Shown: positions 8,565-17,102, counted from the stretch's first letter. The stretch: 39,597 nucleotides of DNA from an uncultured Bacteroidia bacterium (GCA_903918045.1 CAIXCY010000039.1:1-39597); one strand, 5' to 3'. Program-made: numbers and translations. Notes: generated by a model from the letters alone, not told the origin.

Positions 8565-9209
8565 TTACAGATCTTTTATAGCTATCTCAATTTGATCCAG
8601 ACTTTTAACGACTATAGTGCCTGTTTTCAGTAACCGGTTCCTGGATTGGTGGCCATGAGCGATCAGGATACAACTACATCCTAAAGCCTGTGCGACTTCA
8701 TAATCGTGGAGTGTATCACCTATGAGTAAGGTTAATTCAGGGACTAAACCATTTTCGCTGAGCATATTTCTCCCATTTTCAACTTTTGATCTTGCGAAAT
8801 GGTTATCTAATCCATACAAACCTTCAAAAAAATGGGTGATTCCGCATTTGGTTGCTATTTTCTCAAGCTGTTTCTGCTCCATGGCCGACAATATAAATTG
8901 CCGGTAACCCAATTCATTGAATCTGGTAAGTGTAAGGAGGGTATTCTTGTGGAGCAGGCATGTTTCAACCTCCTTATTGTAACTTGATATATACTGAAAA
9001 GCAGCTATTTCAAAAGGTTCCTTTACAAGATCAAATCCGATTTGCTCGTAATAATCGCTCACTGGAAAGGTAAATACTTCGAGATATTGTTCAATTGAAA
9101 GCTGCTTTAGGTCACGCTGTTTCAACATCCGGTTTATAATTGAAACAGCAACATGGAGATCGTTAAGCAACGTACCATTCAAGTCCCAGAGGATTGTTTC
9201 AAATTTCAC
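8565..9209 (-). CDS. HAD-superfamily hydrolase, phosphoglycolate phosphatase-like
   Basis: 214 residues starting at a GTG codon that overlaps the TGA stop of the acyltransferase gene as GTGA, so translation is probably coupled. HAD motif I is WDLNGTLLND (nucleophile Asp9, acid Asn11 in place of the usual second Asp), motif II is around FILSAMEQ, and motif III/IV is LLIGDTLHDYEVAQALGC. The alpha-helical cap between motifs I and II places it in the Gph-like subgroup. Substrates of this group are small phosphorylated metabolites and cannot be read from sequence. Asn at the +2 position of motif I (DxN) is unusual for phosphatases, where Asp acts as general acid, so activity should be treated with caution. 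Confidence 0.85.
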   Translation of the reverse strand: MKFETILWDLNGTLLNDLHVAVSIINRMLKQRDLKQLSIEQYLEVFTFPVSDYYEQIGFDLVKEPFEIAAFQYISSYNKEVETCLLHKNTLLTLTRFNELGYRQFILSAMEQKQLEKIATKCGITHFFEGLYGLDNHFARSKVENGRNMLSENGLVPELTLLIGDTLHDYEVAQALGCSCILIAHGHQSRNRLLKTGTIVVKSLDQIEIAIKDL

Positions 9210-10366
9210 TCCGGATTCTGTCCAACACAGTTTTCAAAACTAAAAACAGGAGTGGCATACATTTTAAGCCACAATTCCATAGCCTCCTCCCTGTCTTCGT
9301 CTACAAGCTTCAACCGTTTATGAGTTAATTCAATGAATAATTGTTGCTCCTCAACCGTATATTGATCGATATAGGTGTTGCAATTATAATATAGGTCGTA
9401 GGCAATATAATTGTTCGGATAGAGTCTGTAGTTTTTATATATTTGAATATCAATATACTCAGCAAGTCGTCTGAGTCGATCATTAATATTTCCTTCTTTG
9501 GAGAGGGTCTTAAGCGCACTTTTGTCAATCGGGGCACCAAACTGAATATGAACTCTTCCTTTGGGATTTTTCAGCCCACTAACCATACTGAGTAAATCAT
9601 CCTTCTCCGTTTTACGAAAATCGGGATCGGCCTGCCGCTTAAGCAGCTCCGCTACCTTTTCATTTCCGCAAGGTTCTATCTCATAAGAAATTGCCATAGG
9701 TACAATTGTCAATTCCTGAAATCCTTTCACAAATTTTCGGATGTTTGACATATTTAACATTTTCAATAAGGCCGGAGAGGTCTGATCGAGACCATCTTTT
9801 GATCGCCCTTCCCGCTGTGCAATCCATATTGAATTACCATTTGTGGTGACTGTTTCCCGGATATATTTAGAAAGCAGATGGGAAGATTCGAGCATTTGCC
9901 GAACCGGGATGTTTCGCTTGACAATAAATGAGCGATTTACCCTCGAGACATCTTCTATCCACGGATAAACGAGCAAATTACTTCCAATAGCGATCTCGGT
10001 GGGTTTGAAACCATATTTATAAACCTCCACATTTAGCAATGCAGAATCAAGGACTATATCGCGGTGATTTGAAATAAATAGATAGCTGTTCTCCTTTTCG
10101 AGGTTCTCAAGGCCTCCGACAGTTAATTCACTTATACTTGAGGAGATAATCCCTTCAAGATATGGAACCATAAACGTGATCTGAAAGGACTCAACATCCT
10201 GAGTCCGCTGCATAGCTTCTTTAATTTGATTAATTTTAGATTCATCAGCAAACAAATTATGCAAGACCCGGTTAAAAACGGGATCAACCAATAATCTGTT
10301 CATGATTTCAGGAACTTCCTTGTCACGGTAAGGTCTAATTTCATCGAAATCGTTCGAAGCCAACAT
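9206..10366 (-). CDS. Glycerol-3-phosphate/1-acylglycerol-3-phosphate acyltransferase-like protein
   Basis: 386 residues of the PlsC/GPAT superfamily, which transfers acyl chains to glycerolipid precursors at the inner membrane. Motif I reads FISNHRDIVLDS (His101, Asp103, Asp107); the usual spacing is HX4D, while here the second Asp follows after five residues. Motif III is seen as WIAQREGRSKDG (residues 181-192), equivalent to the EGxRS acyl-phosphate-binding loop. FIVKRNIP corresponds to motif II. There is no long membrane anchor, and the N-terminal 60 residues are charged. The C-terminal third (about 290-386) is rich in Tyr/Asn and I do not recognise it. Its stop overlaps the HAD start. 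Function in lipid synthesis is strongly suggested; which acylation step is uncertain. Confidence 0.85.
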   Translation of the reverse strand: MLASNDFDEIRPYRDKEVPEIMNRLLVDPVFNRVLHNLFADESKINQIKEAMQRTQDVESFQITFMVPYLEGIISSSISELTVGGLENLEKENSYLFISNHRDIVLDSALLNVEVYKYGFKPTEIAIGSNLLVYPWIEDVSRVNRSFIVKRNIPVRQMLESSHLLSKYIRETVTTNGNSIWIAQREGRSKDGLDQTSPALLKMLNMSNIRKFVKGFQELTIVPMAISYEIEPCGNEKVAELLKRQADPDFRKTEKDDLLSMVSGLKNPKGRVHIQFGAPIDKSALKTLSKEGNINDRLRRLAEYIDIQIYKNYRLYPNNYIAYDLYYNCNTYIDQYTVEEQQLFIELTHKRLKLVDEDREEAMELWLKMYATPVFSFENCVGQNPE

Positions 10367-10410
10367 AATTCTATAGTATTATTGATGTTTAGTAGTCAGA
10401 AACAAATGTA

Positions 10411-10443
10411 CAAAAATAGCCGTTCAGATGAATATCTGACAAA
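10411..10443 (-). promoter_or_regulatory. Promoter for the acyltransferase-HAD operon
   Basis: On the minus strand TTTG (10443-10440) and TATTTTTG (10418-10411) form a full -33/-7 pair with a 21-base gap. A second exact -7 match, TACATTTG (10410-10403), abuts it. Predicted start is near 10404, giving a leader of about 38 nucleotides. Confidence 0.55.
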
Positions 10444-10521
10444 AAAACTTGTATTTGAGTGAATAATTCAACTAACTAGCTGATTTATTGCAATTAGAAA
10501 AAGATTCGAAATCCATTTAAA

Positions 10522-12567
10522 TCAGAACCGCCAATGGATCATTCCTCTGATTTCAATCCTGCTGTTTCCTTCAGTAACATCATTTCCGGAACCCCATGAG
10601 GAGACTCCATTATGAATCGTGCAGCCGGTTTTAAGATAAGCGGTAATTCTACGTGAAGGACTCCACTTTAGATTAAGATAAACACGATGTCCATTCCCGT
10701 GAAACTCAGGAATTGAAAAACTGTAAAGCAGATCATTTTCAAACATATATATCCTGGCATTGTACCCATCTGTGTTAAACCAGGCATACCTTAGCCAAAT
10801 TTTCAGACTCCTGGAAGGTGCGTAAACCATATCCTGAAAAACCAGAAATCCCTTTTGGAACTGGTCGTTAAAATTATAGCCGGAATACTCGAACCGGGTT
10901 CTTAATGTAATTCTTTCGCTAATTGCGTATCCTCCCTGAATTCTCAATTTTGTTGTATTCTCATCACGGTCAGGCACAAGTCCTTGTCCGCCTGTCACTT
11001 TTTGAGGCTTTGATTCGAATTTCCCCCTTAAATACAGATTGAATTTCCTTGTTAACCGGATGTCAACCTGAGCCAAATAATCGCTCCCACTCGACGGTGC
11101 TGTCGTACTGTAAGTGAGCCATGGAAAATGATAAATATCGATATACCCAAAGATCTTCACCTTTGGAACAGGAGAGAGCGAAAAGCCTGTATAAAGACCG
11201 GTTTCATTTCTGTTTCCTGAACTTTCGGAAAGGGAGCCTCCATAAAATGACTGGTATCCGGGGTCAAAATAACGGAAATATGTTGACAAACTTAGCTGAG
11301 GACTGGCATGCCACACCACACCCTGAACAATTGCGGGCTTACTGTTTTTTGACAACCCCACTTCACCAAAGCATTGAATGTGTGACAATGCAAGTTGATA
11401 GTCTAATCCCAAATTGTAATTTTGAGTACCTGAAAAGCTCTTAGCTTTGTAAGGTGCTGAACCATTTAGCATTGGAAAATTAAACTTTTGCGTCGATACC
11501 AACCCTCCTATTCTAAAGCGGTCAAATCTCAACTCCCCATATCCCCCTGCAAACTGCTCATTAAGTGACTTTTCATCCTCAATTTCAGATAAAGTACGAT
11601 GGTACCCTGACGTTTGAAGCGAGGTAAAGTATTGGTTTCCAGAAGCCCGATCGGCCAGGATATTAGCGTCCCTATTTTTATTTGAATAGAAAAGTGCAAG
11701 CTTAAATCTTCCACTCCCTAAAATAGCTGAGATCCCTCTGAAAAAGCGATTTTCATCTGTTGAGGTATAGGGTCTGACAGTCTGACCAAACTTGAGGATA
11801 CCCATTGTATTTCCCGACTTTCCGAGAACCGATCCACCTCCAAGGCTAACCCCCTGACCCACCCGAAGGAGAAAATCGCCAACAGTCACCTGTCTGATTA
11901 GTCTGTTCCCTTTAACTGAAATAAATCCCGAATAATAGTCAAATCCTAGCCTGTTGCTCCCCTTGAATAACTGTTCTCCGGCGTCATTATCTATAATTAA
12001 CCCCATTTCAATTTTCCTGGAAAGATCAAGATGATACCGTGAATATAAAGACAATGGGGGACCAGGGTAGACAGCTTCCTTCCCCTTAGAAGAGGCGTGA
12101 AACCCTTTGGATTGTGGCAACGTGGCTTTCATCCGGGTCATCAGGTCATTTTTAAAACCCTTTACCTGAGCTGTAATGGAATCAGTTGCCGGTTCAAAAG
12201 TAATAAACGGCTCTATTGTGGCCACGATATCAGGAGTTATTCCTTCGATTGCAGATAATTCAGAATTTGATACCAAACGGCCGTATTTTTTGCGGTAATT
12301 GATAATATTTTGAATCTGATTAAAATCAAGTATGTTTAATCGGCTTAAATCATCTTCTGATGCCGAATTAATGTTAATAGGGTGTTCTGCATTGGTTGTA
12401 AGATCTTCAAGCAGGGTTGAATTGTCGATTTCAACCTCGTCCGATTCTGCGATTGACTCGATAACCTGTTCCATCTGTTGTTCTTTTTGCCCTTCATTGT
12501 TCTGTGAAAAACAAAAATGGAAAAGCAACAAAAATAAAAGCAACGGATATTTTGAGCGCTGATTCAT
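10522..12567 (-). CDS. Helix-hairpin-helix domain plus outer-membrane beta-barrel protein
   Basis: 681 residues. The signal peptide is about 1-21 (LLLFLLLFHFCFSQ). An acidic linker (30-55) precedes a ComEA-like helix-hairpin-helix domain at about 62-123 (PININSASEDDLSRLNIL ... GRLVSNSELSAIEGI). The remaining 550 residues are alternating beta-strands rich in aromatic and Gly residues and end in the C-terminal Phe of IHWRF, as in integral outer-membrane beta-barrels. Proteins with this layout recur in Bacteroidota and have no assigned function. HhH domains usually bind DNA, so a periplasmic HhH joined to a barrel could touch extracellular or incoming DNA, but that is inference. The start overlaps the stop of the upstream small gene (ATGA). 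Confidence 0.82.
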   Translation of the reverse strand: MNQRSKYPLLLFLLLFHFCFSQNNEGQKEQQMEQVIESIAESDEVEIDNSTLLEDLTTNAEHPININSASEDDLSRLNILDFNQIQNIINYRKKYGRLVSNSELSAIEGITPDIVATIEPFITFEPATDSITAQVKGFKNDLMTRMKATLPQSKGFHASSKGKEAVYPGPPLSLYSRYHLDLSRKIEMGLIIDNDAGEQLFKGSNRLGFDYYSGFISVKGNRLIRQVTVGDFLLRVGQGVSLGGGSVLGKSGNTMGILKFGQTVRPYTSTDENRFFRGISAILGSGRFKLALFYSNKNRDANILADRASGNQYFTSLQTSGYHRTLSEIEDEKSLNEQFAGGYGELRFDRFRIGGLVSTQKFNFPMLNGSAPYKAKSFSGTQNYNLGLDYQLALSHIQCFGEVGLSKNSKPAIVQGVVWHASPQLSLSTYFRYFDPGYQSFYGGSLSESSGNRNETGLYTGFSLSPVPKVKIFGYIDIYHFPWLTYSTTAPSSGSDYLAQVDIRLTRKFNLYLRGKFESKPQKVTGGQGLVPDRDENTTKLRIQGGYAISERITLRTRFEYSGYNFNDQFQKGFLVFQDMVYAPSRSLKIWLRYAWFNTDGYNARIYMFENDLLYSFSIPEFHGNGHRVYLNLKWSPSRRITAYLKTGCTIHNGVSSWGSGNDVTEGNSRIEIRGMIHWRF

Positions 12568-12845
12568 ACTCGGATTTTTAAAATCGTAGAGATAGAAGGG
12601 GTGTCCCCTAACGTTTCATAATGCATCATCGCAAAATTGATTGGTATGGAAAAATCTTCCGGGTAAGCCTGGGCAGCCTGAGTATCAAAAATTGGGAAAA
12701 GTGTGATATGGGTTACTGAGGTGTTACCTATAGAAACTTCCCGGTCACCAACCTGAATTTCGTATCCGGCTGAATAACCCTTTAAAAGAGTGGTGAAAGA
12801 TAAAAGGAGGGTTAGAAGTGCTGATTTAAATTTATACCGCTTCAT
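12564..12845 (-). CDS. Small secreted protein of unknown function
   Basis: 93 residues from the ATG I prefer (MKRYKFKSALLTLLLSF), which starts a good signal peptide ending near KGYSA. A TTG eight codons upstream keeps the frame open but adds a charged, poor leader. The mature part is about 70 residues without cysteines, beta-prone, with the string FPIFDTQAAQAYPEDF. I recognise no family. Its stop overlaps the HhH/barrel start by four bases (ATGA), so the two proteins are probably made together and act at the same place in the envelope. Confidence 0.6.
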   Translation of the reverse strand: MKRYKFKSALLTLLLSFTTLLKGYSAGYEIQVGDREVSIGNTSVTHITLFPIFDTQAAQAYPEDFSIPINFAMMHYETLGDTPSISTILKIRV

Positions 12846-12917
12846 CCATTCCAGAAAATCGAATCGCAAAATTTCCAGAAACTTAAGATTGTGAACCGGA
12901 AATTCTCAATAAACTAA

Positions 12918-12947
12918 AGAGGAGGCAATCATCTGATCACCTCCTCT
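12918..12947 (-). terminator. Hairpin terminator downstream of purE
   Basis: Perfect 8-bp inverted repeat AGAGGAGG/CCTCCTCT with a 14-base loop, about 36 bases past the purE stop. On the minus strand the 3' arm runs into TTTAGTTTATT, a modest T tract. It separates purE from the small secreted gene downstream on the same strand. Confidence 0.6.
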
Positions 12948-12982
12948 AAATTTAAGGAAAAATAAACTAAGAAATGTGTTTT

Positions 12983-13489
12983 TTAGTTCGTTTTATACGG
13001 AAATTTTACTTTAGATAATTCGGCATTAGCCTCAACGATTTTAGCTTTAAGGTTTTCTTTAAATGCGATAAGCTTATTCATTAGTTCAGCATCGCCTGAG
13101 GCAATAATCTGGGCGGCCAGAATAGCTGCATTTCCTGACCCGTTTAGTGCAACTGTTGCAACAGGAATGCCAGGAGGCATCTGAAGAATTGCCAGAATAG
13201 CGTCCCATCCGTCAAGGCTTGCTTTGATAGGCACGCCGATAACGGGAAGCGGTGTCATCGCGGCAATCACGCCCGGCAAATGGGCAGCCATCCCTGCTGC
13301 GGCAATAATTACCTTAATTCCGCGTCCATAGGCCCCTTTTGCAAACTTCTCTACCTCCTCAGGTGTACGATGCGCCGATAAGGCATTCATTTCGAATGGA
13401 ATTTCAAAATCATTCAGGATTCGGGCTGCCCCCTCCATCACGGGAAGATCGGAGGTGCTCCCCATAATAATACTTACTTTTGGATTCAT
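12983..13489 (-). CDS. purE: N5-carboxyaminoimidazole ribonucleotide mutase (PurE class I)
   Basis: 168 residues, the normal length for class I PurE. It converts N5-CAIR to CAIR in de novo purine synthesis. The N-terminal phosphate loop is IIMGSTSDLPVM, followed by SAHRTPEEV (catalytic His region), AAGMAAHLPGVIAAMT and PVIGVPIKASLDGWDAIL. QMPPGIPVATVALNG closes the substrate site. Family members usually have SxLxGxDSLLS where this one has SLDGWDAIL, a mild variation. It is transcribed away from hpt across a 255-base divergent spacer, so two purine genes (de novo and salvage) share one regulatory region. No purK is adjacent. Confidence 0.95.
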   Translation of the reverse strand: MNPKVSIIMGSTSDLPVMEGAARILNDFEIPFEMNALSAHRTPEEVEKFAKGAYGRGIKVIIAAAGMAAHLPGVIAAMTPLPVIGVPIKASLDGWDAILAILQMPPGIPVATVALNGSGNAAILAAQIIASGDAELMNKLIAFKENLKAKIVEANAELSKVKFPYKTN

Positions 13490-13557
13490 ATGTATATAAT
13501 TGATTTATATGATTAAAGTTTGTTTTATGTTATAAAGTTTTACCTATTTTTACAAAA

Positions 13558-13565
13558 CAAAATTA
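13558..13565 (-). promoter_or_regulatory. -7 element for purE
   Basis: Minus strand TAATTTTG is an exact TAnnTTTG match about 70 bases before the purE start. No clear TTTG is seen at the -33 position, so support rests on one element. Confidence 0.4.
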
Positions 13566-13637
13566 AGCTTTTTTGCATAAATGGAGACTATTAACCGATC
13601 ATCTCCTTATATTTTTAGATGTAGAAAAAAGAATCCC

Positions 13638-13645
13638 TATCTTTG
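13638..13645 (+). promoter_or_regulatory. -7 element for hpt-adk
   Basis: TATCTTTG matches TAnnTTTG exactly about 100 bases before hpt. The predicted leader contains two small hairpins: GCATG-TTT-CATGC (13660-13672) and CCCC-TTCC-GGGG (13718-13729), the second ending 15 bases before the start codon. A -33 TTTG is not evident. Confidence 0.45.
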
Positions 13646-13744
13646 TACGCTTAATTCGGGCATGTTTCATGCTGTTTGAATTATAATTATTTTAATATAA
13701 GAATCTTGTAACATTTACCCCTTCCGGGGATTAAAAAGAGTCGA

Positions 13745-14287
13745 ATGAAACGAATTAAGCTTTGGGATAAGGAATTTGAAATTGCCATAAACAATTCAGA
13801 TATTCAGTTGGCAGTCAAGAGGATGGCTGGCGAAATGAAGACAGACCTTGAAGGTAAGGAGACCCTTTTTATATGCATTTTAAACGGAGCCTTCATGTTC
13901 GCTTCCGAATTAATGAAAGAATTGGAACTTCCTGATGCTGAAATCTCTTTTTTGAAGCTCTCCTCCTATTCCGGGGCCAATTCAACGGGTGAGATTAAAG
14001 AGTTGATCGGGTTAAATGAGGTTATTACAGGTCGTACCGTCGTTATTCTTGAAGATATTGTTGATTCGGGTTTAACCATCAAAGAGGTACTCAACCAGCT
14101 ACTCGATAAGGGTGCAAGAGAGGTGAAAATCGCAACCTTGCTATTTAAACCGCAGGCTTTAAAAGTAGATATCAATCTGGATTATGTAGGCCTTGAAATA
14201 CCTAATGATTTCATTGTCGGATTCGGACTTGATTATGATCGGAGAGGTCGTAATTATAAGGATATCTATTCATTAGTTACAGAATAA
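13745..14287 (+). CDS. hpt: Hypoxanthine phosphoribosyltransferase
   Basis: 180 residues, normal for bacterial Hpt. It salvages hypoxanthine and guanine to IMP and GMP using PRPP. The PRPP-binding loop is VVILEDIVDSGLTIKEVL (residues 99-116), with the acidic pair Glu103-Asp104. The N-terminal LFICILNGAFMFASEL supplies the pyrophosphate loop, and FKPQALKVDINLDYVGLEIP (135-154) holds the purine-binding Lys and aromatic residue. GFGLDYDRRGRNY is the conserved C-terminal Mg/pyrophosphate segment. It is the first gene of hpt-adk, with 22 bases to adk; this order followed by obgE is common in Bacteroidota. Confidence 0.95.
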   Translation: MKRIKLWDKEFEIAINNSDIQLAVKRMAGEMKTDLEGKETLFICILNGAFMFASELMKELELPDAEISFLKLSSYSGANSTGEIKELIGLNEVITGRTVVILEDIVDSGLTIKEVLNQLLDKGAREVKIATLLFKPQALKVDINLDYVGLEIPNDFIVGFGLDYDRRGRNYKDIYSLVTE

Positions 14288-14309
14288 TTCAGGAACCAAT
14301 AAAATACAA

Positions 14310-14912
14310 ATGCTTAATTTAGTGCTGTTTGGCCCTCCAGGGGCCGGGAAAGGTACGCAGGCTATCCGCTTAGCTGAAAAATTCAATTTGGTACATATAT
14401 CCACCGGGGATATTTTACGGCAGGAGATCGCTTCCAAAACCGAACTGGGCCGTGTTGCAGGAGAACTGATTGACAAGGGGGAATTAGTGCCAGATGATGT
14501 TGTAATTTCGATGATCGAATCGAGGCTGAAAAAACCAAGGTGTACTGTGGGATTTATTTTTGATGGATTTCCAAGAACTGTTGCGCAGGCGCTGGCCTTT
14601 GATAAGCTTCTGATGAAGCACCATTCAAAAGTATCGGTCATGCTTTGCCTTGTCGTGGATAAAGGCGAATTGGTTGAAAGGTTGCATAAAAGGGGATTGA
14701 CTTCAGGAAGAGGCGATGACCTGGAAACTACAACAATTGAACACCGCATCGATATCTATAACGAAAAAACCTCCCCGCTTATCAAGTACTATGAGAGTCA
14801 GGGCAAATATTTTCCTATTCCCGGGATGGGAACAATTGAGGAGATCACTGAGAGTTTAATACATACTATCGAAAAGTTTAACACAAAACCAATTGCGGTG
14901 ACAAGTAAATAA
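14310..14912 (+). CDS. adk: Adenylate kinase
   Basis: 200 residues. It interconverts ATP + AMP and 2 ADP. The P-loop is GPPGAGKGT (residues 8-16), the AMP-binding segment STGDILRQEI, and DGFPRT (85-90) is the conserved core. The LID region is the short, zinc-free form (RGLTSGRGDDLETTTIEHRI), so no Cys4 zinc site is expected; this suits a protein shorter than the 215-residue long form. The last 10 residues (TKPIAVTSK) are probably disordered. It is likely co-transcribed with hpt; obgE follows after 118 bases that hold their own -7 element. Confidence 0.95.
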   Translation: MLNLVLFGPPGAGKGTQAIRLAEKFNLVHISTGDILRQEIASKTELGRVAGELIDKGELVPDDVVISMIESRLKKPRCTVGFIFDGFPRTVAQALAFDKLLMKHHSKVSVMLCLVVDKGELVERLHKRGLTSGRGDDLETTTIEHRIDIYNEKTSPLIKYYESQGKYFPIPGMGTIEEITESLIHTIEKFNTKPIAVTSK

Positions 14913-14998
14913 ACCCGCCGGAACAATAAGTAGCCGAAAGGTTTATCATTCATGGAAGGTTCAATAGGTGGTCGCTTTAATATCTCGATTTAACAGCG

Positions 14999-15006
14999 TA
15001 CCTTTG
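14999..15006 (+). promoter_or_regulatory. -7 element for obgE
   Basis: TACCTTTG matches TAnnTTTG exactly 24 bases before the obgE ATG, so obgE can be transcribed independently of hpt-adk. The -33 region has only TTTA. Confidence 0.42.
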
Positions 15007-15030
15007 ACACTCTATATAAGATTTTAGAAA

Positions 15031-16017
15031 ATGGATTCGAATTTTGTCGACTATGTAAAGATAATGTGCCGCTCGGGGCATGGAGGTCCTGGATCCAGGC
15101 ACTTCAGACGCGAAAAATTTTCACCCAAAGGGGGTCCTGACGGGGGAGATGGAGGTCGTGGAGGGCATATTATCCTGCGAGGCAATAAGCAAATGTGGAC
15201 ACTCCTTCACCTGAAATACCGAAAACATATCATAGCTGAATTCGGAGGCTCTGGCGGTAAATCCCGCAGTACCGGTAAAGACGGTGCCGACATTTACCTT
15301 GACGTTCCGCTGGGAACTATTGCAAAAGATGCAGAGACCGGTGAGGTTCTGTTCGAGATTAATTTCGATGGGGAAACGGTTATCCTTGCCAAGGGTGGTC
15401 GTGGAGGACTTGGGAATACAAATTTTAAATCACCTACCATGCAAACCCCCCGGTTTGCTCAGCCCGGAGAAGACTTCGAAGAGGGGTGGAAAATCCTGGA
15501 ACTCAAGATCCTGGCCGATGTTGGGCTTGTTGGATTTCCGAATGCCGGAAAATCAACTTTATTGTCAAAAGTTTCTGCTGCAAAACCCGAAATAGCAGAT
15601 TATCCGTTTACAACCCTGGTACCAAACCTGGGCATTGTTGCTTACCGTGATAACCAATCATTTATAATGGCTGACATCCCCGGTATCATAGAGGGTGCAC
15701 ACGAAGGTAAAGGATTAGGACTGAGATTTCTGCGTCATATCGAAAGAAATTCAATTCTCCTTTTTCTTATACCGGCAGACAGTACAAACCATTTTAACGA
15801 ATATCAGATTCTCTTAAACGAGCTGCATCAATTTAACCCTGACCTGCTGGATAAACAACGCCTTGTAGCAATTTCAAAAAGTGACTTGCTCGATCAGGAC
15901 TTAATGAATGACATCACAAAAGAGATGAAAGAAATTCCTCATGTTTTTTTCTCTTCGTTTCTTGAACGGGGGCTTATTGAGTTAAAAGATCTGATCTGGA
16001 AATCTCTGAATAGCTAA
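15031..16017 (+). CDS. obgE: GTPase Obg (CgtA)
   Basis: 328 residues. A ribosome-associated GTPase that monitors 50S assembly and links it to the stringent response. The N-terminal glycine-rich Obg fold covers residues 1-158 ([14 protein letters not shown]). The G domain has G1 GFPNAGKST (168-176), the switch segment [12 protein letters not shown]3 DIPG (215-218) and G4 SKSD (282-285), where the canonical form is NKxD. Ser replacing Asn in G4 is tolerated in related Bacteroidota sequences as far as I recall. There is no C-terminal OCT domain, so this is the short form. PAP2 follows after 13 bases. Confidence 0.95.
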   Translation: MDSNFVDYVKIMCRSGHGGPGSRHFRREKFSPKGGPDGGDGGRGGHIILRGNKQMWTLLHLKYRKHIIAEFGGSGGKSRSTGKDGADIYLDVPLGTIAKDAETGEVLFEINFDGETVILAKGGRGGLGNTNFKSPTMQTPRFAQPGEDFEEGWKILELKILADVGLVGFPNAGKSTLLSKVSAAKPEIADYPFTTLVPNLGIVAYRDNQSFIMADIPGIIEGAHEGKGLGLRFLRHIERNSILLFLIPADSTNHFNEYQILLNELHQFNPDLLDKQRLVAISKSDLLDQDLMNDITKEMKEIPHVFFSSFLERGLIELKDLIWKSLNS

Positions 16018-16030
16018 ACATTATGAAATT

Positions 16031-16726
16031 ATGGAAATTCTTAATCTTCTAAAAGGCTGGGACAAAGAACTTTTCCTCTATTTAAATGGTATTCACTCCC
16101 CTTTGTGGGACTATTCAATGACCTTATTTACATTAACCCCGACGTGGTTGCTTTTTTACGGTATAATCCTTATAATTATCGTGAGAAAATACGACAGAAA
16201 AGCTCTTTTGATTTTTATCTCTCTCGCACTACTGATACTTTTTGCAGATCAGTTTGCGGGGTTGATAAAACACACGGTTCAGAGGTTGCGTCCCTCAAAC
16301 GATCCAACGATTAGCCAGCTCACTCATCTGTTCTTCAGGAAGGGGGGCGAATTTGGCTTTGTATCGGCTCATGCAGCCAATACCTTTGCTATCGCGACCT
16401 TCACATTACTTCTTTTCAGAAATAATCGTTACACCTTATTTATACTGCCATGGGCAGCATTGATTGCCTATAGTAGGATATATTTGGGGGTCCATTATCC
16501 AGGCGATGTTTTGGGAGGAGCTATTCTAGGAATTACAATTGGAATCCTGACCTATAAACTTCTTATTTATAGTGAGTCAAGGCTTAATCCAGTCAACCTT
16601 TTTTCCAGAAATCCGCTAAAGGACAAAGAGGCTAATAAAATTATTTTAACCGGACTATTCATTGTGGTTATGACCATTAGTGTCGTTGCCCTTTTGCTGC
16701 AGAATGAACTGCTCATCGTAAAATAA
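16031..16726 (+). CDS. PAP2-family membrane phosphatase
   Basis: 231 residues with about six membrane segments. The three PAP2 motifs are intact: KHTVQRLRP (Lys80, Arg87, Pro88; KX6RP), SAHAANTF (Ser112, His114; the usual PSGH reads SAHA), and SRIYLGVHYPGD (Ser148, Arg149, His155, Asp159; SRX5HX3D). The catalytic His114/His155/Asp159 triad is therefore present. Members dephosphorylate lipid phosphates such as undecaprenyl diphosphate or phosphatidylglycerol phosphate. The N-terminal LLKGWDKELFLYLNGIHSP is typical of Bacteroidota undecaprenyl-diphosphatase-like members. It is probably co-transcribed with obgE. The exact lipid is uncertain. Confidence 0.9.
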   Translation: MEILNLLKGWDKELFLYLNGIHSPLWDYSMTLFTLTPTWLLFYGIILIIIVRKYDRKALLIFISLALLILFADQFAGLIKHTVQRLRPSNDPTISQLTHLFFRKGGEFGFVSAHAANTFAIATFTLLLFRNNRYTLFILPWAALIAYSRIYLGVHYPGDVLGGAILGITIGILTYKLLIYSESRLNPVNLFSRNPLKDKEANKIILTGLFIVVMTISVVALLLQNELLIVK

Positions 16727-16756
16727 AATAACCAATTTTAAAGGAAGGCCGTTTCT

Positions 16757-17011
16757 TTACCGCAAAATTTTCCTGACAGGAGGATTCTTTGACTCCATTG
16801 GACCGCGCTTGTAAATTATAAGCCCATTGAGAAAATTACGCAGCAACTGATCACCGCAAGGTTTGAAATTCGGATGGTCATCAGCCCGAAAGATGGCACC
16901 CAACTCACTTTCTGTAACACTAAAATCGACTAGTTTAAGAATTGCAATGATATCTGTATTCTTCAGACTGAGTGCAACACGGAGCTTTTTTAAAATATCG
17001 TTATTGGTCAT
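16757..17011 (-). CDS. DUF1456 (YehS-like) protein with a single domain
   Basis: 84 residues. MTNNDILKKLRVAL, then DIIAILKL, FRADDHPNFKPCGDQLLRNF and LNGLIIYKRG are the DUF1456 signature. YehS of Enterobacteria has two such repeats in about 156 residues; here only the first is present and the frame stops shortly after KRGPMESKNP. I see no second repeat in any frame before the convergent PAP2 gene. It may be a genuine short form or a truncated gene. The function of the family is unknown. Confidence 0.78.
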   Translation of the reverse strand: MTNNDILKKLRVALSLKNTDIIAILKLVDFSVTESELGAIFRADDHPNFKPCGDQLLRNFLNGLIIYKRGPMESKNPPVRKILR

Positions 17012-17102
17012 GTTTGAGGATTTATTGGTCCTTAATTATTTTGAAGATTTTTAAATTGAGTCTAAGCTTTTGTCACCAACTGACTTAAAAAACCATTCCA
17101 TG

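Noticed and set aside
12846-12869. Upstream TTG start for the small secreted protein
   Set aside because: It adds eight residues with acidic and aromatic character ahead of a clean signal peptide that starts at the ATG.
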